A stretch of 64,000 nt of DNA from Georgenia sp. EYE_87 (lineage in GTDB: Bacteria > Actinomycetota > Actinomycetes > Actinomycetales > Actinomycetaceae). The stretch covers positions 102,917-166,916 of the forward strand of contig NZ_JAHXNL010000006.1 of NCBI RefSeq assembly GCF_023148685.1. Direction: 5' to 3'. Position 1 is the stretch's first letter. Every line of letters begins with the position of its first letter. Both the position numbers and the translations under genes were made by a program. Below, piece after piece: positions 1 to 7,770 of this stretch. Below the pieces are notes generated by a model, which did no database searches, was not told the origin of the DNA, and saw nothing but the letters and a program-made list of their open reading frames with translations.

Positions 1-47
1 CGCCCCCGGCCCCCAGCGCCCCCCGGGGCCCCCCCCCCCGCGGCGCC

Positions 48-68
48 CCCCGCCCCGGGGGGGCGGGG
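48..68 (-). terminator. GC hairpin downstream of rplY
   Basis: Perfect 9-bp stem (arms CCCCGCCCC and GGGGCGGGG) with a 3-nt loop, 24 nt past the rplY stop. There is no T-tract, which is common for actinobacterial terminators. The whole first 90 bases are extremely C-rich, with a run of ten or more C at about 29-39, so sequence accuracy here may be poor. Confidence 0.4.
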
Positions 69-91
69 CCGCGACTGGGTGCTGCGGGAGG

Positions 92-736
92 TCAGCCCTC
101 CTGGGACTCCTCGGCCGGCGCGGAGCCGCCCTCGGCGCCGGCGGTGGCACCGGCCTCGGCGGCCGCCTCGTCCGCCTCGAGGTCCTCGGCGGAGGCGCGC
201 GGGACGGAGATCACGACGACGACGGACTCGGCGTCGTCCTCGATGGAGGCGTCGGCCGGGCGCGGGATGTCGGCGACGCGGACGATCGTGCCGTCCTCCA
301 GCCCGTCGATCGAGATCGTGACGACGTCCGGGATGCGGGTCGCCGGCACCGTGACCGTGAGGGTCTGGAGCTCGATCTGGTGGATGGTGCCGGGGGCCGA
401 CTCGCCCTCGATGTGCACGGGCACCTCGACGGTGACGCGCTCGCCCGCGCGCACGATGACGAGGTCCAGGTGCTCGATGTGGCGCTTGACCGGGTCGCGC
501 TGGATGTCCTTGACGAGCGCGGTCTGCTCCTTGCCCTCGATGTCGAGGGTGACCAGCGCGTTCGCGTGGTTCTTCACCGCGAGGAAGGTGTCGTGCGAGG
601 GCAGCGCGAGGTGCTGCGGCTCGGCGCCGTGGCCGTACAGGACGGCGGGGATCAGGCCGGCGCGGCGGGTGCGGCGGGCGGCACCCTTGCCGAACTCGGT
701 GCGCGGGGTAGCGGTCAGCTTGGCGGTGTCGGCCAC
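92..736 (-). CDS. rplY: 50S ribosomal protein L25 / Ctc family
   Basis: Ribosomal protein L25 of the long general-stress (Ctc/TL5) type, which binds 5S rRNA in the large subunit. The 214-aa product has the N-terminal L25 domain (about residues 5-95, with RTEFGKGAARRTRRAGLIPA and AVLYG), then the TL5 beta domain (about 100-185), then an acidic Ala/Glu/Gly-rich tail. The length suits the long actinobacterial form. The start is GTG at 736, with AAGGAG 7 nt upstream. In most Actinobacteria it sits next to prs/glmU and pth. Here prs lies 17.4 kb away on the same strand and pth would be beyond the window edge. The identification is secure. Confidence 0.97.
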   Translation of the reverse strand: MADTAKLTATPRTEFGKGAARRTRRAGLIPAVLYGHGAEPQHLALPSHDTFLAVKNHANALVTLDIEGKEQTALVKDIQRDPVKRHIEHLDLVIVRAGERVTVEVPVHIEGESAPGTIHQIELQTLTVTVPATRIPDVVTISIDGLEDGTIVRVADIPRPADASIEDDAESVVVVISVPRASAEDLEADEAAAEAGATAGAEGGSAPAEESQEG

Positions 737-1191
737 GGTGTTCTCCTTGGGGGACGGTGCTTCTCAGTGGGCGGTGGGCCTCAGCGTGGGACGTCGTACG
801 GACGGCGCGACTGGGCACCACCGCGTCGATCACGGAAACCGGGGGCGTCGCACGCGTCGGACACGCGCGCCACCCGTGCCGGGCCACCTGGGCCCGTCCG
901 GCGTCCCTCGCCGAGGCAACCTGAGCATCTTAGCCACAACTCCGGTCGAGCGACAGCCCGGCCCCACGACGCATCCCGCACTCGTCGCGCACCGGGCGCC
1001 CCCCTTAGACCTCCTGGCGGCACCCCCCTCACTCCCCTCGCGTGGTCCGTCACCCTGGGTACCACCCCGGGCGTTCATCTCGTGTTCGCCCCCCGCGGGC
1101 CTGTGTGAACGGAGCGCTGACGCTCTGATGAACGGACTGAGAACGGGCCACCGAGACCGGCAGCAGCCGGGAACCAGGGGGAGAGAACGCC
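737..1191. other. Intergenic region rplY / polysaccharide locus
   Basis: This 455-bp divergent gap has no convincing gene. On the minus strand TAAGAT at 932-927 could be the rplY -10, giving a leader of about 180 nt. Upstream of the plus-strand dehydrogenase there are two direct TGAACGGA repeats (1106-1113 and 1129-1136, offset 23 bp) flanking a small inverted repeat (GAGCG-ctga-CGCTC, 1112-1125). They could be a regulator site for the polysaccharide locus. The SD GGGGGAG lies 8 nt before the ATG at 1192. Confidence 0.4.
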
Positions 1192-2505
1192 ATGAGAGTC
1201 GGGATCGTCGGTCTGGGCTACGTGGGCACCGTCACGGCCGCCTGCCTCGCGGAGAGCGGCCACACGGTCGTGGGTGTGGACGTCAGCACCATCAAGGTGG
1301 AGCAGATCAACAGCGGCGTGAGCCCGGTCAGCGAGCTCGGGCTGAGCGAGCTCGTCGAGAACAACGTCGACCGCGGAAGACTCAGCGCGACCACTGACGG
1401 CCCGGGGACGGTGGCCTCCTCGGACGTCATCCTCGTCACCGTCGGGACGCCGTCGGGCCGGAACGGCGACGTTCACCTCGACGACGTGTTCAAGGTCATC
1501 GGCAACATCGGTGCCGCGATGGCCGACGACGACACCTGGCGCCTCGTCCTCATCACCTCGACGGTCCCTCCCGGAACGGTGGAGCGCGACCTCGTGCCGC
1601 TGCTCGAGCAGACCTCCGGCAAGCGCGCCGGGCAGGACTTCGGGGTGGCGTTCTCTCCCGAGTTCCTGCGTGAGGGCACCGCCGTCGCCGACTTCCTCTC
1701 CCCTCCCAAGACGGTCGTCGGGGCCGACGACGACCGCTCGGCCAAGGTGGCGGCGTCCCTCTACCGGCCGTTCGCGGGCGACGTCACCCGCACGTCCGTC
1801 GCCGTCGCCGAGATGGTGAAGTTCTCCGACAACGCCTGGCACGCCCTGAAGGTCGCGTTCGCCAACGAGATCGGGCGCGTCGCGGAGGCCCACGGGGTCG
1901 ACAGCCACGCCGTGATGGCGATCTTCAAGTCCGACACCCGGCTGAACATCTCCAGCCGCTACCTCACCCCGGGGTTCGCCTTCGGCGGCTCGTGCCTGCC
2001 GAAGGACCTCCGCACGCTGACCTACCGCGCCCGCCGCAACGGGGCGAGCGTGCCCGTGCTCGAGTCGATCCTGCCGAGCAACCGGGCGCACCTCGACCTC
2101 GCGCTCGGGAAGATCGAGGCGGTCGGCGCGAAGCGGGTGGCCATCCTCGGGCTCGCCTTCAAGGCGGGCACCGACGACCTGCGGGAGAGCCCGTCGCTGG
2201 AGCTCGCCGAGCGCCTGCTCGGCAAGGGCTACGACGTGCGCATCCACGACGAGCACGTCAACCTCCGCAAGCTCATCGGCGCCAACCGCGCGTACGTCCT
2301 CAGCGTCCTGCCCCACATCGCCGAGCATCTCGACGACGACTTCGACCGGGTCACCGGCGAGGCAGAGGTGATCGTCGTGACGCAGAACAACCCCGCCTAC
2401 TCGCGGGTCGCCGACGAGTCCCGGGCCGAGCAGACCGTGCTCGACCTGTGCGGCGTCGCGCGCCCGCACAACGGGGCGACGAACTACGTGGGGCTGACGT
2501 GGTGA
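1192..2505 (+). CDS. Nucleotide-sugar dehydrogenase, GDP-mannose 6-dehydrogenase (AlgD) type
   Basis: NAD-dependent four-electron oxidation of a nucleotide sugar to the uronate, supplying GDP-mannuronate or a related precursor in the cytoplasm. The 437-aa length is typical. Seen: N-terminal Rossmann motif GLGYVGTVTAACLAESGH (about residues 6-23), FSPEFLREGTA in the substrate loop, and the catalytic Cys in GFAFGGSCLPKD (about residues 262-273). Family knowledge: the GSCLPKD form and the preceding RLNIS..YL.PGFAFGG resemble AlgD more than UDP-glucose dehydrogenases, which usually have FPKD. The start is ATG with GGGGGAG 8 nt upstream. It is the first gene of the plus-strand pair and overlaps the next gene by 4 nt. 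UDP-glucose or UDP-ManNAc as substrate cannot be excluded. Confidence 0.88.
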   Translation: MRVGIVGLGYVGTVTAACLAESGHTVVGVDVSTIKVEQINSGVSPVSELGLSELVENNVDRGRLSATTDGPGTVASSDVILVTVGTPSGRNGDVHLDDVFKVIGNIGAAMADDDTWRLVLITSTVPPGTVERDLVPLLEQTSGKRAGQDFGVAFSPEFLREGTAVADFLSPPKTVVGADDDRSAKVAASLYRPFAGDVTRTSVAVAEMVKFSDNAWHALKVAFANEIGRVAEAHGVDSHAVMAIFKSDTRLNISSRYLTPGFAFGGSCLPKDLRTLTYRARRNGASVPVLESILPSNRAHLDLALGKIEAVGAKRVAILGLAFKAGTDDLRESPSLELAERLLGKGYDVRIHDEHVNLRKLIGANRAYVLSVLPHIAEHLDDDFDRVTGEAEVIVVTQNNPAYSRVADESRAEQTVLDLCGVARPHNGATNYVGLTW

Positions 2506-3884
2506 GCCCGCGTCGTGGTCACGTGCCCGATCTGCTCCGGGTTCGCCGCCCGCGGCAGGACGCCGAGCTCCCTCCGCGCGTGCTGATCCTTGTGGAGAAC
2601 CTGGCGGTGCCGTTCGACAAGCGGGTGTGGCAGGAGGCGCGCACGCTCCGCGACGCCGGCTACGACGTCAACATCATCTGCCCGCGATCGGCGCAGCACC
2701 CGGCGGCCCACGAGGTGCTCGAGGGCGTGAACATCTACCGGTACGCGAGCCCCTTCGAGGCGCGGCGCGCGGCGGGGTACCTGCTCGAGTACCCGCTCGC
2801 GCTGGCCGCCCAGCTGGCCCTGGCGCTGAAGGTGCACCGGGCCGGGCGCCTGGACCTCATCCAGGCCTGCAACCCGCCGGACCTGCTCTTCCTGGTGGCC
2901 CAGCCCTTCCGGCTCCTCTCCGGCACCCGGTTCGTCTTCGACCACCACGACGCGTGCCCCGAGCTGATGATGGCCAAGGGTCGGCGGCCGGGCAGCTTCC
3001 TGGTCCGGCTCATGGAGCGCCTGGAGCGGTGGACGTTCTCGACTGCCGAGGTGTCGATCGCCACCAACGAGAGCTACCGGCGGATCGCCGTCGAGCGGGG
3101 CGGCATGGCGCCCGAGGACGTGTTCGTGGTCCGGTCCGCCCCGACCGTCAGCCGGTTCGCGTCCGCCCGGGAGGATCCGGCGGTGCGGCGCGGCAAACGT
3201 CATCTCGTCGCCTACGTCGGCGTGATGGGGATCCAGGAGGGCATCGACTACCTCCTCGACGCCGCGGACCTCCTCGTGAACCGGCGGGGACGGCGGGACA
3301 TCCAGTTCTCACTGGCCGGATCCGGGCCGGAGTTCGCCCGCCTCGTGGCCCGCGTCGACGAGCTCGGCCTGCAGGACAACGTGACGTTCCTCGGGCGGAT
3401 CAGCGACGAGGACCTCGCCACCCTCCTGGCCACGGCTGACGTGTGCGTAAACCCCGACGAGGCCAACGAGATGAACGACATCTCCACGATGAACAAGATC
3501 ATGGAGTACATGGCGCTCGGGAAGGCCGTCGTGCAGTTCGACCTGACGGAGGGCCGGGTCTCCGCCGGCGATTCGAGCCTGTACGCCCGCCCTAACGACG
3601 CGGGGTCCCTGGCCGACTGCATCGCCGAGCTGCTCGACGACCCCTGGCTGCGCGCCGACATGGGCGAGATCGGTCGTCACCGCTTCATGAGCCGGCTCTC
3701 GTGGGAGCACTCCGTCCCGCACCTGCTCGCCGCCTACGACCGGGCGTTGGGTCGTCCCGCCAGCCCCGTCCCTGTGCCTGCGCCGGTGCCGGCGATCCCG
3801 CTACGCATCGACCGACGGCAGCGGCAGCCCGACCTGCTGCACCAGCGGCCTCTCGCAGGGGTCGTCGAGGAGCGGAGCGCCTGA
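2502..3884 (+). CDS. GT4-family glycosyltransferase
   Basis: GT-B fold transferase of 460 aa that adds a sugar from an NDP-donor to a lipid-linked or growing glycan at the inner face of the membrane. Seen: N-terminal acceptor domain beginning PRVLILVENLAVPFDKRVW (about residue 25) and FDHHDACPELM. The C-terminal donor domain has YVGVMGIQEGIDYLL and the E(x7)E-like stretch EANEMNDISTMNKIMEYMA. The tail after about residue 415 is Pro-rich and probably disordered. The start is GTG at 2502, overlapping the upstream stop as GTGA, so translation is probably coupled to the dehydrogenase. The donor sugar cannot be read from sequence; GDP-mannuronate or GDP-mannose is an inference from the neighbour. 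Confidence 0.85.
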   Translation: MSPRRGHVPDLLRVRRPRQDAELPPRVLILVENLAVPFDKRVWQEARTLRDAGYDVNIICPRSAQHPAAHEVLEGVNIYRYASPFEARRAAGYLLEYPLALAAQLALALKVHRAGRLDLIQACNPPDLLFLVAQPFRLLSGTRFVFDHHDACPELMMAKGRRPGSFLVRLMERLERWTFSTAEVSIATNESYRRIAVERGGMAPEDVFVVRSAPTVSRFASAREDPAVRRGKRHLVAYVGVMGIQEGIDYLLDAADLLVNRRGRRDIQFSLAGSGPEFARLVARVDELGLQDNVTFLGRISDEDLATLLATADVCVNPDEANEMNDISTMNKIMEYMALGKAVVQFDLTEGRVSAGDSSLYARPNDAGSLADCIAELLDDPWLRADMGEIGRHRFMSRLSWEHSVPHLLAAYDRALGRPASPVPVPAPVPAIPLRIDRRQRQPDLLHQRPLAGVVEERSA

Positions 3885-3888
3885 GCGC

Positions 3889-5733
3889 CTACCCCTCGCG
3901 CGGCGGGGCGAGCCTGGCCTCGAGGGCCTCGCCCGCCCGCTGGAGCGGCGGCAGGGTCCACGGCCGGTAGCGGCGCCGCGGCTGCCCGTAGGTCATGACG
4001 CGGTCGAGGTAGACGATCGCGGCCGCCTCGAGCGGACGGAGATCGCCCAGGAGCGCGCGGGCCCGCCCCGCGGTCAGGCCGTCCGTGGTGCCGTCGACGA
4101 ACGCGAGCAGCGCCTCGGCGAACGTCCCGCGGTACGCGGCCCGGAACTCCTCGGCCGCGGCGAACACGCCGTCGAGCAGCAGCGGGTTGTTCGCCTCGAA
4201 CCGGTTCCAGTCGACGAGCCGCGGGCCGCCCGTGACGGGGAGCAGGACGTTGCCGGCGTGGAGGTCGCCATGGGTGGGCCCGACCGGGACGGTCGCGTCG
4301 GCGCACGTGGCCAGCACGTGCTCGCGCACCGCCCGGGCGCGGGCGCCGGCGGCGTCGGCCTCGCCCCGTGGCGAGACGAGCCGCGCCCAGAACACCGTCT
4401 CGCGCAGGAGCGCGTCCTCCCCGCCACCGACCTCCCGGAGGACCTCCTGGAGCGCCGCCCGTGCGGCGTGCAGGTCGGCGGACGGACGAGGCGTCACCAC
4501 CGGGTACACGGCGTAGGCCACCGCTCCCCAGCGCTCCACGCGCGCGCCGTCCAGCGTGAAGGCACCCAGCGCCGTGCCGGCCGCCTGGTGCGTCTTGCGC
4601 ACCTCGGCGGCGACCGCCTCCTGCTGCTCCGCGGAGAGCGGCACCTTCAGGAAGTCCCGGGCCCCGTGCACCGCCACCCGGGCGTCGCTCAGCGCCATCG
4701 TCACCGGCGCGGGCTGCTCGCTCGTGCCGGCCAGCACCTCGCCGAGGGTCCGTGGCCTGGCTCCCGCGGCTGTCCGGCGCGCCAGGAGGAAGTAGTCGCG
4801 CGCCAGCCAGGGGGCGCCACCCGCCGCCGCCGCCAGCCGCACCGCCCGTCGCCTCGGGGACGACGGCTGGAGGTGCGCCCGCAGGTGCTCCCTGAGTCGC
4901 TCCTGGGGCACCAACCACCGCCACGCCTCCCGCGTGGGCAGGGCGACGATCACCCGTGCCGTGCGGAGCCCCGCCGCTCGCAGGGCCGTGTCGCCCCACG
5001 GCGACCGGAGGGCGGCCCACAGCTCCCGGGCACGCGTCCGCCGCCGGGCCGCGAGACCGCGTGGACCGGCAAGGTCCGACAGGGGGTTGTGCGTGCGAAC
5101 CACCGCTACGCCGTCGGCCGCGAGCACCCGGCGCACCTCGGTCAGCACGCCACCGAGGACCGCGTCCGCGTCCGAACGATCGCCGAGGAGGCTGCGGACC
5201 TCGGCGGTGTCGACGAAGACCGCGTCGAAGGTCTCGTCGGGCCACGGCAGCGGGCGACCGAGGTCGAGGTGCAGCGCGCGGCCCGCGGGCGCGTCGTTCA
5301 TCAGCGCCTCGAGACGCAGCCGGGCGTAGACCCAGTCGGCGCTGGTCACCTCGGCGCCGAAGGTGCTCAGGGCACGGGCGAGGGTGCTCCACCCGGTGCC
5401 GAGGTCGAGGACGGCCGAGCCGGGCGTGAGCGGCACCAGCGTCGCGGCGGCCCCGCCGGCCGGGTGGAGCAGCCGGCGCAGGACGTCGCCCGGCCACGGC
5501 TCGTCGCCGTCGACCATCTCCGCGACGAGGGCGTCCGGGCCGGCGGCGCGCAGCGCGGCGTCCCGCACGTACGCGGGGACGTCGTGCCAGGGCTCGTCCC
5601 CCTCGGCGAGACGGAGGATGCCCACCTCGTCACCCCACCGGCGCCCGCACGCCGGGCACACGGGGTCCCGGGCCGCCGGGCTCCACCGGCCGCCGCACGG
5701 GCACCGCAGGGCGGGCGCGTCCTTGTCGGCCAT
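3889..5733 (-). CDS. Zinc ribbon-methyltransferase-APH-like kinase fusion
   Basis: The 614-aa protein has three recognisable parts. A CxC...CxxC zinc ribbon (Cys11, 13, 26, 29) comes first. A class I SAM methyltransferase follows, with motif I VLDLGTGWST at 108-117 and an acidic strand AVFVD at about 171-175. An aminoglycoside-phosphotransferase-like kinase domain forms the C-terminal half, with catalytic HGDLHAGN at 488-495 and metal-binding LVDW at 506-509. All key kinase residues are present. It sits in a polysaccharide locus. Family knowledge: E. coli WbdD joins methyltransferase and kinase modules to cap O-polysaccharide and set chain length. A similar capping or decorating role here is inference. 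The leaderless -10 TACTGT lies 8 nt before the ATG. It is transcribed against the GT4 gene, with stops 4 nt apart. Confidence 0.75.
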   Translation of the reverse strand: MADKDAPALRCPCGGRWSPAARDPVCPACGRRWGDEVGILRLAEGDEPWHDVPAYVRDAALRAAGPDALVAEMVDGDEPWPGDVLRRLLHPAGGAAATLVPLTPGSAVLDLGTGWSTLARALSTFGAEVTSADWVYARLRLEALMNDAPAGRALHLDLGRPLPWPDETFDAVFVDTAEVRSLLGDRSDADAVLGGVLTEVRRVLAADGVAVVRTHNPLSDLAGPRGLAARRRTRARELWAALRSPWGDTALRAAGLRTARVIVALPTREAWRWLVPQERLREHLRAHLQPSSPRRRAVRLAAAAGGAPWLARDYFLLARRTAAGARPRTLGEVLAGTSEQPAPVTMALSDARVAVHGARDFLKVPLSAEQQEAVAAEVRKTHQAAGTALGAFTLDGARVERWGAVAYAVYPVVTPRPSADLHAARAALQEVLREVGGGEDALLRETVFWARLVSPRGEADAAGARARAVREHVLATCADATVPVGPTHGDLHAGNVLLPVTGGPRLVDWNRFEANNPLLLDGVFAAAEEFRAAYRGTFAEALLAFVDGTTDGLTAGRARALLGDLRPLEAAAIVYLDRVMTYGQPRRRYRPWTLPPLQRAGEALEARLAPPREG

Positions 5734-5741
5734 GGCCGCTC

Positions 5742-5747
5742 ACAGTA
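5742..5747 (-). promoter_or_regulatory. -10 element, leaderless methyltransferase-kinase gene
   Basis: TACTGT on the minus strand, 8 nt before the ATG at 5733. No Shine-Dalgarno fits in between. Confidence 0.5.
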
Positions 5748-5807
5748 CCCAGGACGCCGCGGCCCCGGACCGGATCGGAGCCCCCGCCCGGGGGTCCTGC
5801 CGGCGGG

Positions 5808-6728
5808 TCACCCGCGCGCCGGCCTCCAGGTGCCCAGCTCGACGTTGGAGTCGTCCCAGACCACGTTCGGCCCGAGGTTCGCGGCGGCGCCGTAGCGGCT
5901 GTCGGTCTGGAACGCGTTGTCGCGGAACTCGCAGGCCGCGCCCTCAGTCCCGCTGCCGCCGCCGTTGACCGTGTAGTTGCCGCCGTTCAGCAGGTTGCCC
6001 TCGACGAGGCAGTTCGAGACCGGCCCGGAGTCCTCACCGAACATGAAGGCGGCGTTGCCGTAGCTGCCGGTCTTCGGGTTGAACGCCTGCAGGTTGTTGC
6101 CGCGCACCACGATGTTGTCACCCTTCATGACCTGGATGACGTCGGTGTGGTTGTCGCCCCGCTGGACGACGTCGTGAATGTAGGAGTCCTCGATCGTGAC
6201 ATCGTCGCCCGCGACCCGCGGACCCTCGGCGACGTTGTAGATCCGCACGCGGCGCAGCGTGTAGCCGTTGAAGGCGACGGCCGGGTTCGCGCGGCCCTGC
6301 CCGTCGATCTCGCTGTCCTCCATGAGGAAGTTGTCGCCCTCCACGCGGATGGCGATCTTGCCCGAGGTCATCACGACGCGGGAGTTGCGGATGACGACGT
6401 CGTCGGCCTCGACGACCACGTGGCCGAAGATCTCGAGACCGTCGATCACGGTCCCGTCCTCGGTGATCTTGAGCTTCTCGCTCCGCTCCAGGCTCGTTCC
6501 CGCGGGCACGCCGGTGCTCGTCTCGTCGGGGAAGTCGGTCAGCTGCGGCGGCGGGGGCGTCGGGGACGGCGTCGGCGACGGCGCGGCCGTGGGGGGCTCG
6601 GTGGGCGCGGGCTCCGGCGGCTCGTCGGAGCACCCGACCACCAGGGAGAGGACGGCCGCGACGACGGCCAGGAGAGTCACCCACGCGCGCGGCCGTCTGC
6701 GGGGCGGGGCGCTCGACGTTGCGGACAT
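5808..6728 (-). CDS. Right-handed beta-helix lipoprotein
   Basis: Predicted surface lipoprotein of 306 aa. Seen: basic N-terminus, hydrophobic segment (about residues 15-32) ending in the lipobox LVVGC, and a Pro/Thr-rich linker of about 30 residues. The rest is a parallel beta-helix with repeating strands such as VVIRNSRVV, FLMEDSEID, VTIEDSYIHD and IVVRGNNL, plus the polar patch DNHTDVIQ. Family knowledge: such folds include polysaccharide lyases and uronate C5-epimerases. Next to an AlgD-type dehydrogenase this makes a uronate lyase or epimerase a fair guess, but I see no diagnostic catalytic motif. The start is ATG 6728 with GGAG upstream. Reading further upstream removes the signal peptide from the N-terminus. 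Confidence 0.72.
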   Translation of the reverse strand: MSATSSAPPRRRPRAWVTLLAVVAAVLSLVVGCSDEPPEPAPTEPPTAAPSPTPSPTPPPPQLTDFPDETSTGVPAGTSLERSEKLKITEDGTVIDGLEIFGHVVVEADDVVIRNSRVVMTSGKIAIRVEGDNFLMEDSEIDGQGRANPAVAFNGYTLRRVRIYNVAEGPRVAGDDVTIEDSYIHDVVQRGDNHTDVIQVMKGDNIVVRGNNLQAFNPKTGSYGNAAFMFGEDSGPVSNCLVEGNLLNGGNYTVNGGGSGTEGAACEFRDNAFQTDSRYGAAANLGPNVVWDDSNVELGTWRPARG

Positions 6729-6872
6729 GAGGCTCCACTCGGACGTTGTTCCTGATCGTCCAGCGTAGGGTCGGGCGGGCCGTCCTGACCTCGGTTCGGG
6801 GTGCTCCCCGGCCGGCGGCCGGCGCCGGTGCGCGCGGACCGCCGATCGCCTGTCCGGGCGGGCGGGCGTGGC

Positions 6873-6878
6873 TACCCT
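6873..6878 (+). promoter_or_regulatory. -10 element, leaderless GT2 gene
   Basis: TACCCT with a 7-nt spacer to the ATG at 6886. The GGAGG that touches the ATG is too close to act as a normal SD, so a leaderless start is favoured over the in-frame GTG at 6868. Confidence 0.5.
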
Positions 6879-6885
6879 TCGGAGG

Positions 6886-7749
6886 ATGAGCCACACCGTC
6901 GTGAGCGTCGTCATCCCGGCGCTGAACGCCGCCGGGACGCTCCCGGCGCAGCTGGAGGCGCTCGCCCGCCAGGACGTCGACGTGCCGTGGGAGGTCGTCG
7001 TCGTCGACAACGGCTCGACCGACGGCACGCTCGAGGTCTGCCGGTCCTACGAGGGCCGGGTGCCCGGGCTGCGCACGATCGCGTGCGCCCGGCCCGGGAC
7101 CAGCGCCGCCCGCAACGCCGGGGCGGCGGCGTCGTCGTCCGAGCTGCTGCTCTTCTGCGACGCGGACGACGAGGTCGCGCCGGGCTGGGTGCGCGCGATG
7201 GTGGCCGCGCTGCGCACCTCCGACGCCGTGGGCGGGGCCATCGAGAACGACAAGCTCACGACCGGCCAGGCGCCGTACATGCCGCGGCACCCGGACCACC
7301 TGCCGGTGGTGGCCGGGTTCCTGCCGCGGGCGATCACCGCGAACCTGGGCGTGCGCCGCCAGGTCTTCGACGACGTCGGCGGGTTCGCCCCGGACTACGA
7401 CTACGGGGGGCCGGACACGGAGTTCTGCTGGCGGCTCCAGCTGGCCGGCCACCGGCTCGCCTACGCGCCGGACGCGGTGGTGCACTACCGGCACCGGCAC
7501 ACCCTGCGCTCGGTGGCGGTCAAGGCGTTCCGCACCGGGATCTCGCGCGGTCGGCTCTACCGCGACTACGGCCCCCGCGGGATGCCGCGCCCCCGGCTGG
7601 CGGGCGTGGCGGTGCGCTGGGCCGGTCTCGTGCTGGGCGCCCCGGCCGCCGCGGTGTCCCCGGCGCGGCGGTGGCGCTGGGTGGAGCAGGCGGCCGGCGC
7701 GGCCGGACGGGTGCGGGGCAGCTGGCGCTTCCGGGTGCTGTACCTCTGA
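6886..7749 (+). CDS. GT2-family glycosyltransferase
   Basis: GT-A fold inverting transferase of 287 aa, cytoplasmic or membrane-peripheral. Seen: VVSVVIPALNAAGTLPAQ at the N-terminus, VVVDNGSTDGT, the donor and metal motif LLFCDADDE (DxD-like), and a conserved late segment GGPDTEFCWRLQLAGHRLAYAPDAVVHYR where the ED/TEF pair forms the acceptor site. The C-terminus (about residues 205-260) carries one or two amphipathic or hydrophobic stretches. It runs opposite to its neighbours within the polysaccharide locus and has its own leaderless promoter. Sugar specificity is unknown. Confidence 0.85.
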   Translation: MSHTVVSVVIPALNAAGTLPAQLEALARQDVDVPWEVVVVDNGSTDGTLEVCRSYEGRVPGLRTIACARPGTSAARNAGAAASSSELLLFCDADDEVAPGWVRAMVAALRTSDAVGGAIENDKLTTGQAPYMPRHPDHLPVVAGFLPRAITANLGVRRQVFDDVGGFAPDYDYGGPDTEFCWRLQLAGHRLAYAPDAVVHYRHRHTLRSVAVKAFRTGISRGRLYRDYGPRGMPRPRLAGVAVRWAGLVLGAPAAAVSPARRWRWVEQAAGAAGRVRGSWRFRVLYL

Positions 7750-7770
7750 CCGGATCCTGACCGGACCCGG

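Noticed and set aside
1-91. Start of pth (usually next to rplY)
   Set aside because: The first 91 bases are low-complexity C/G sequence with a hairpin and no coding signal; pth, if present, lies outside.
1992-2501. N-terminal extension of the GT4 gene to 1992
   Set aside because: These 170 codons overlap the dehydrogenase in another frame and read as Arg/Pro-rich shadow. GTG 2502 with the GTGA overlap is the natural start.
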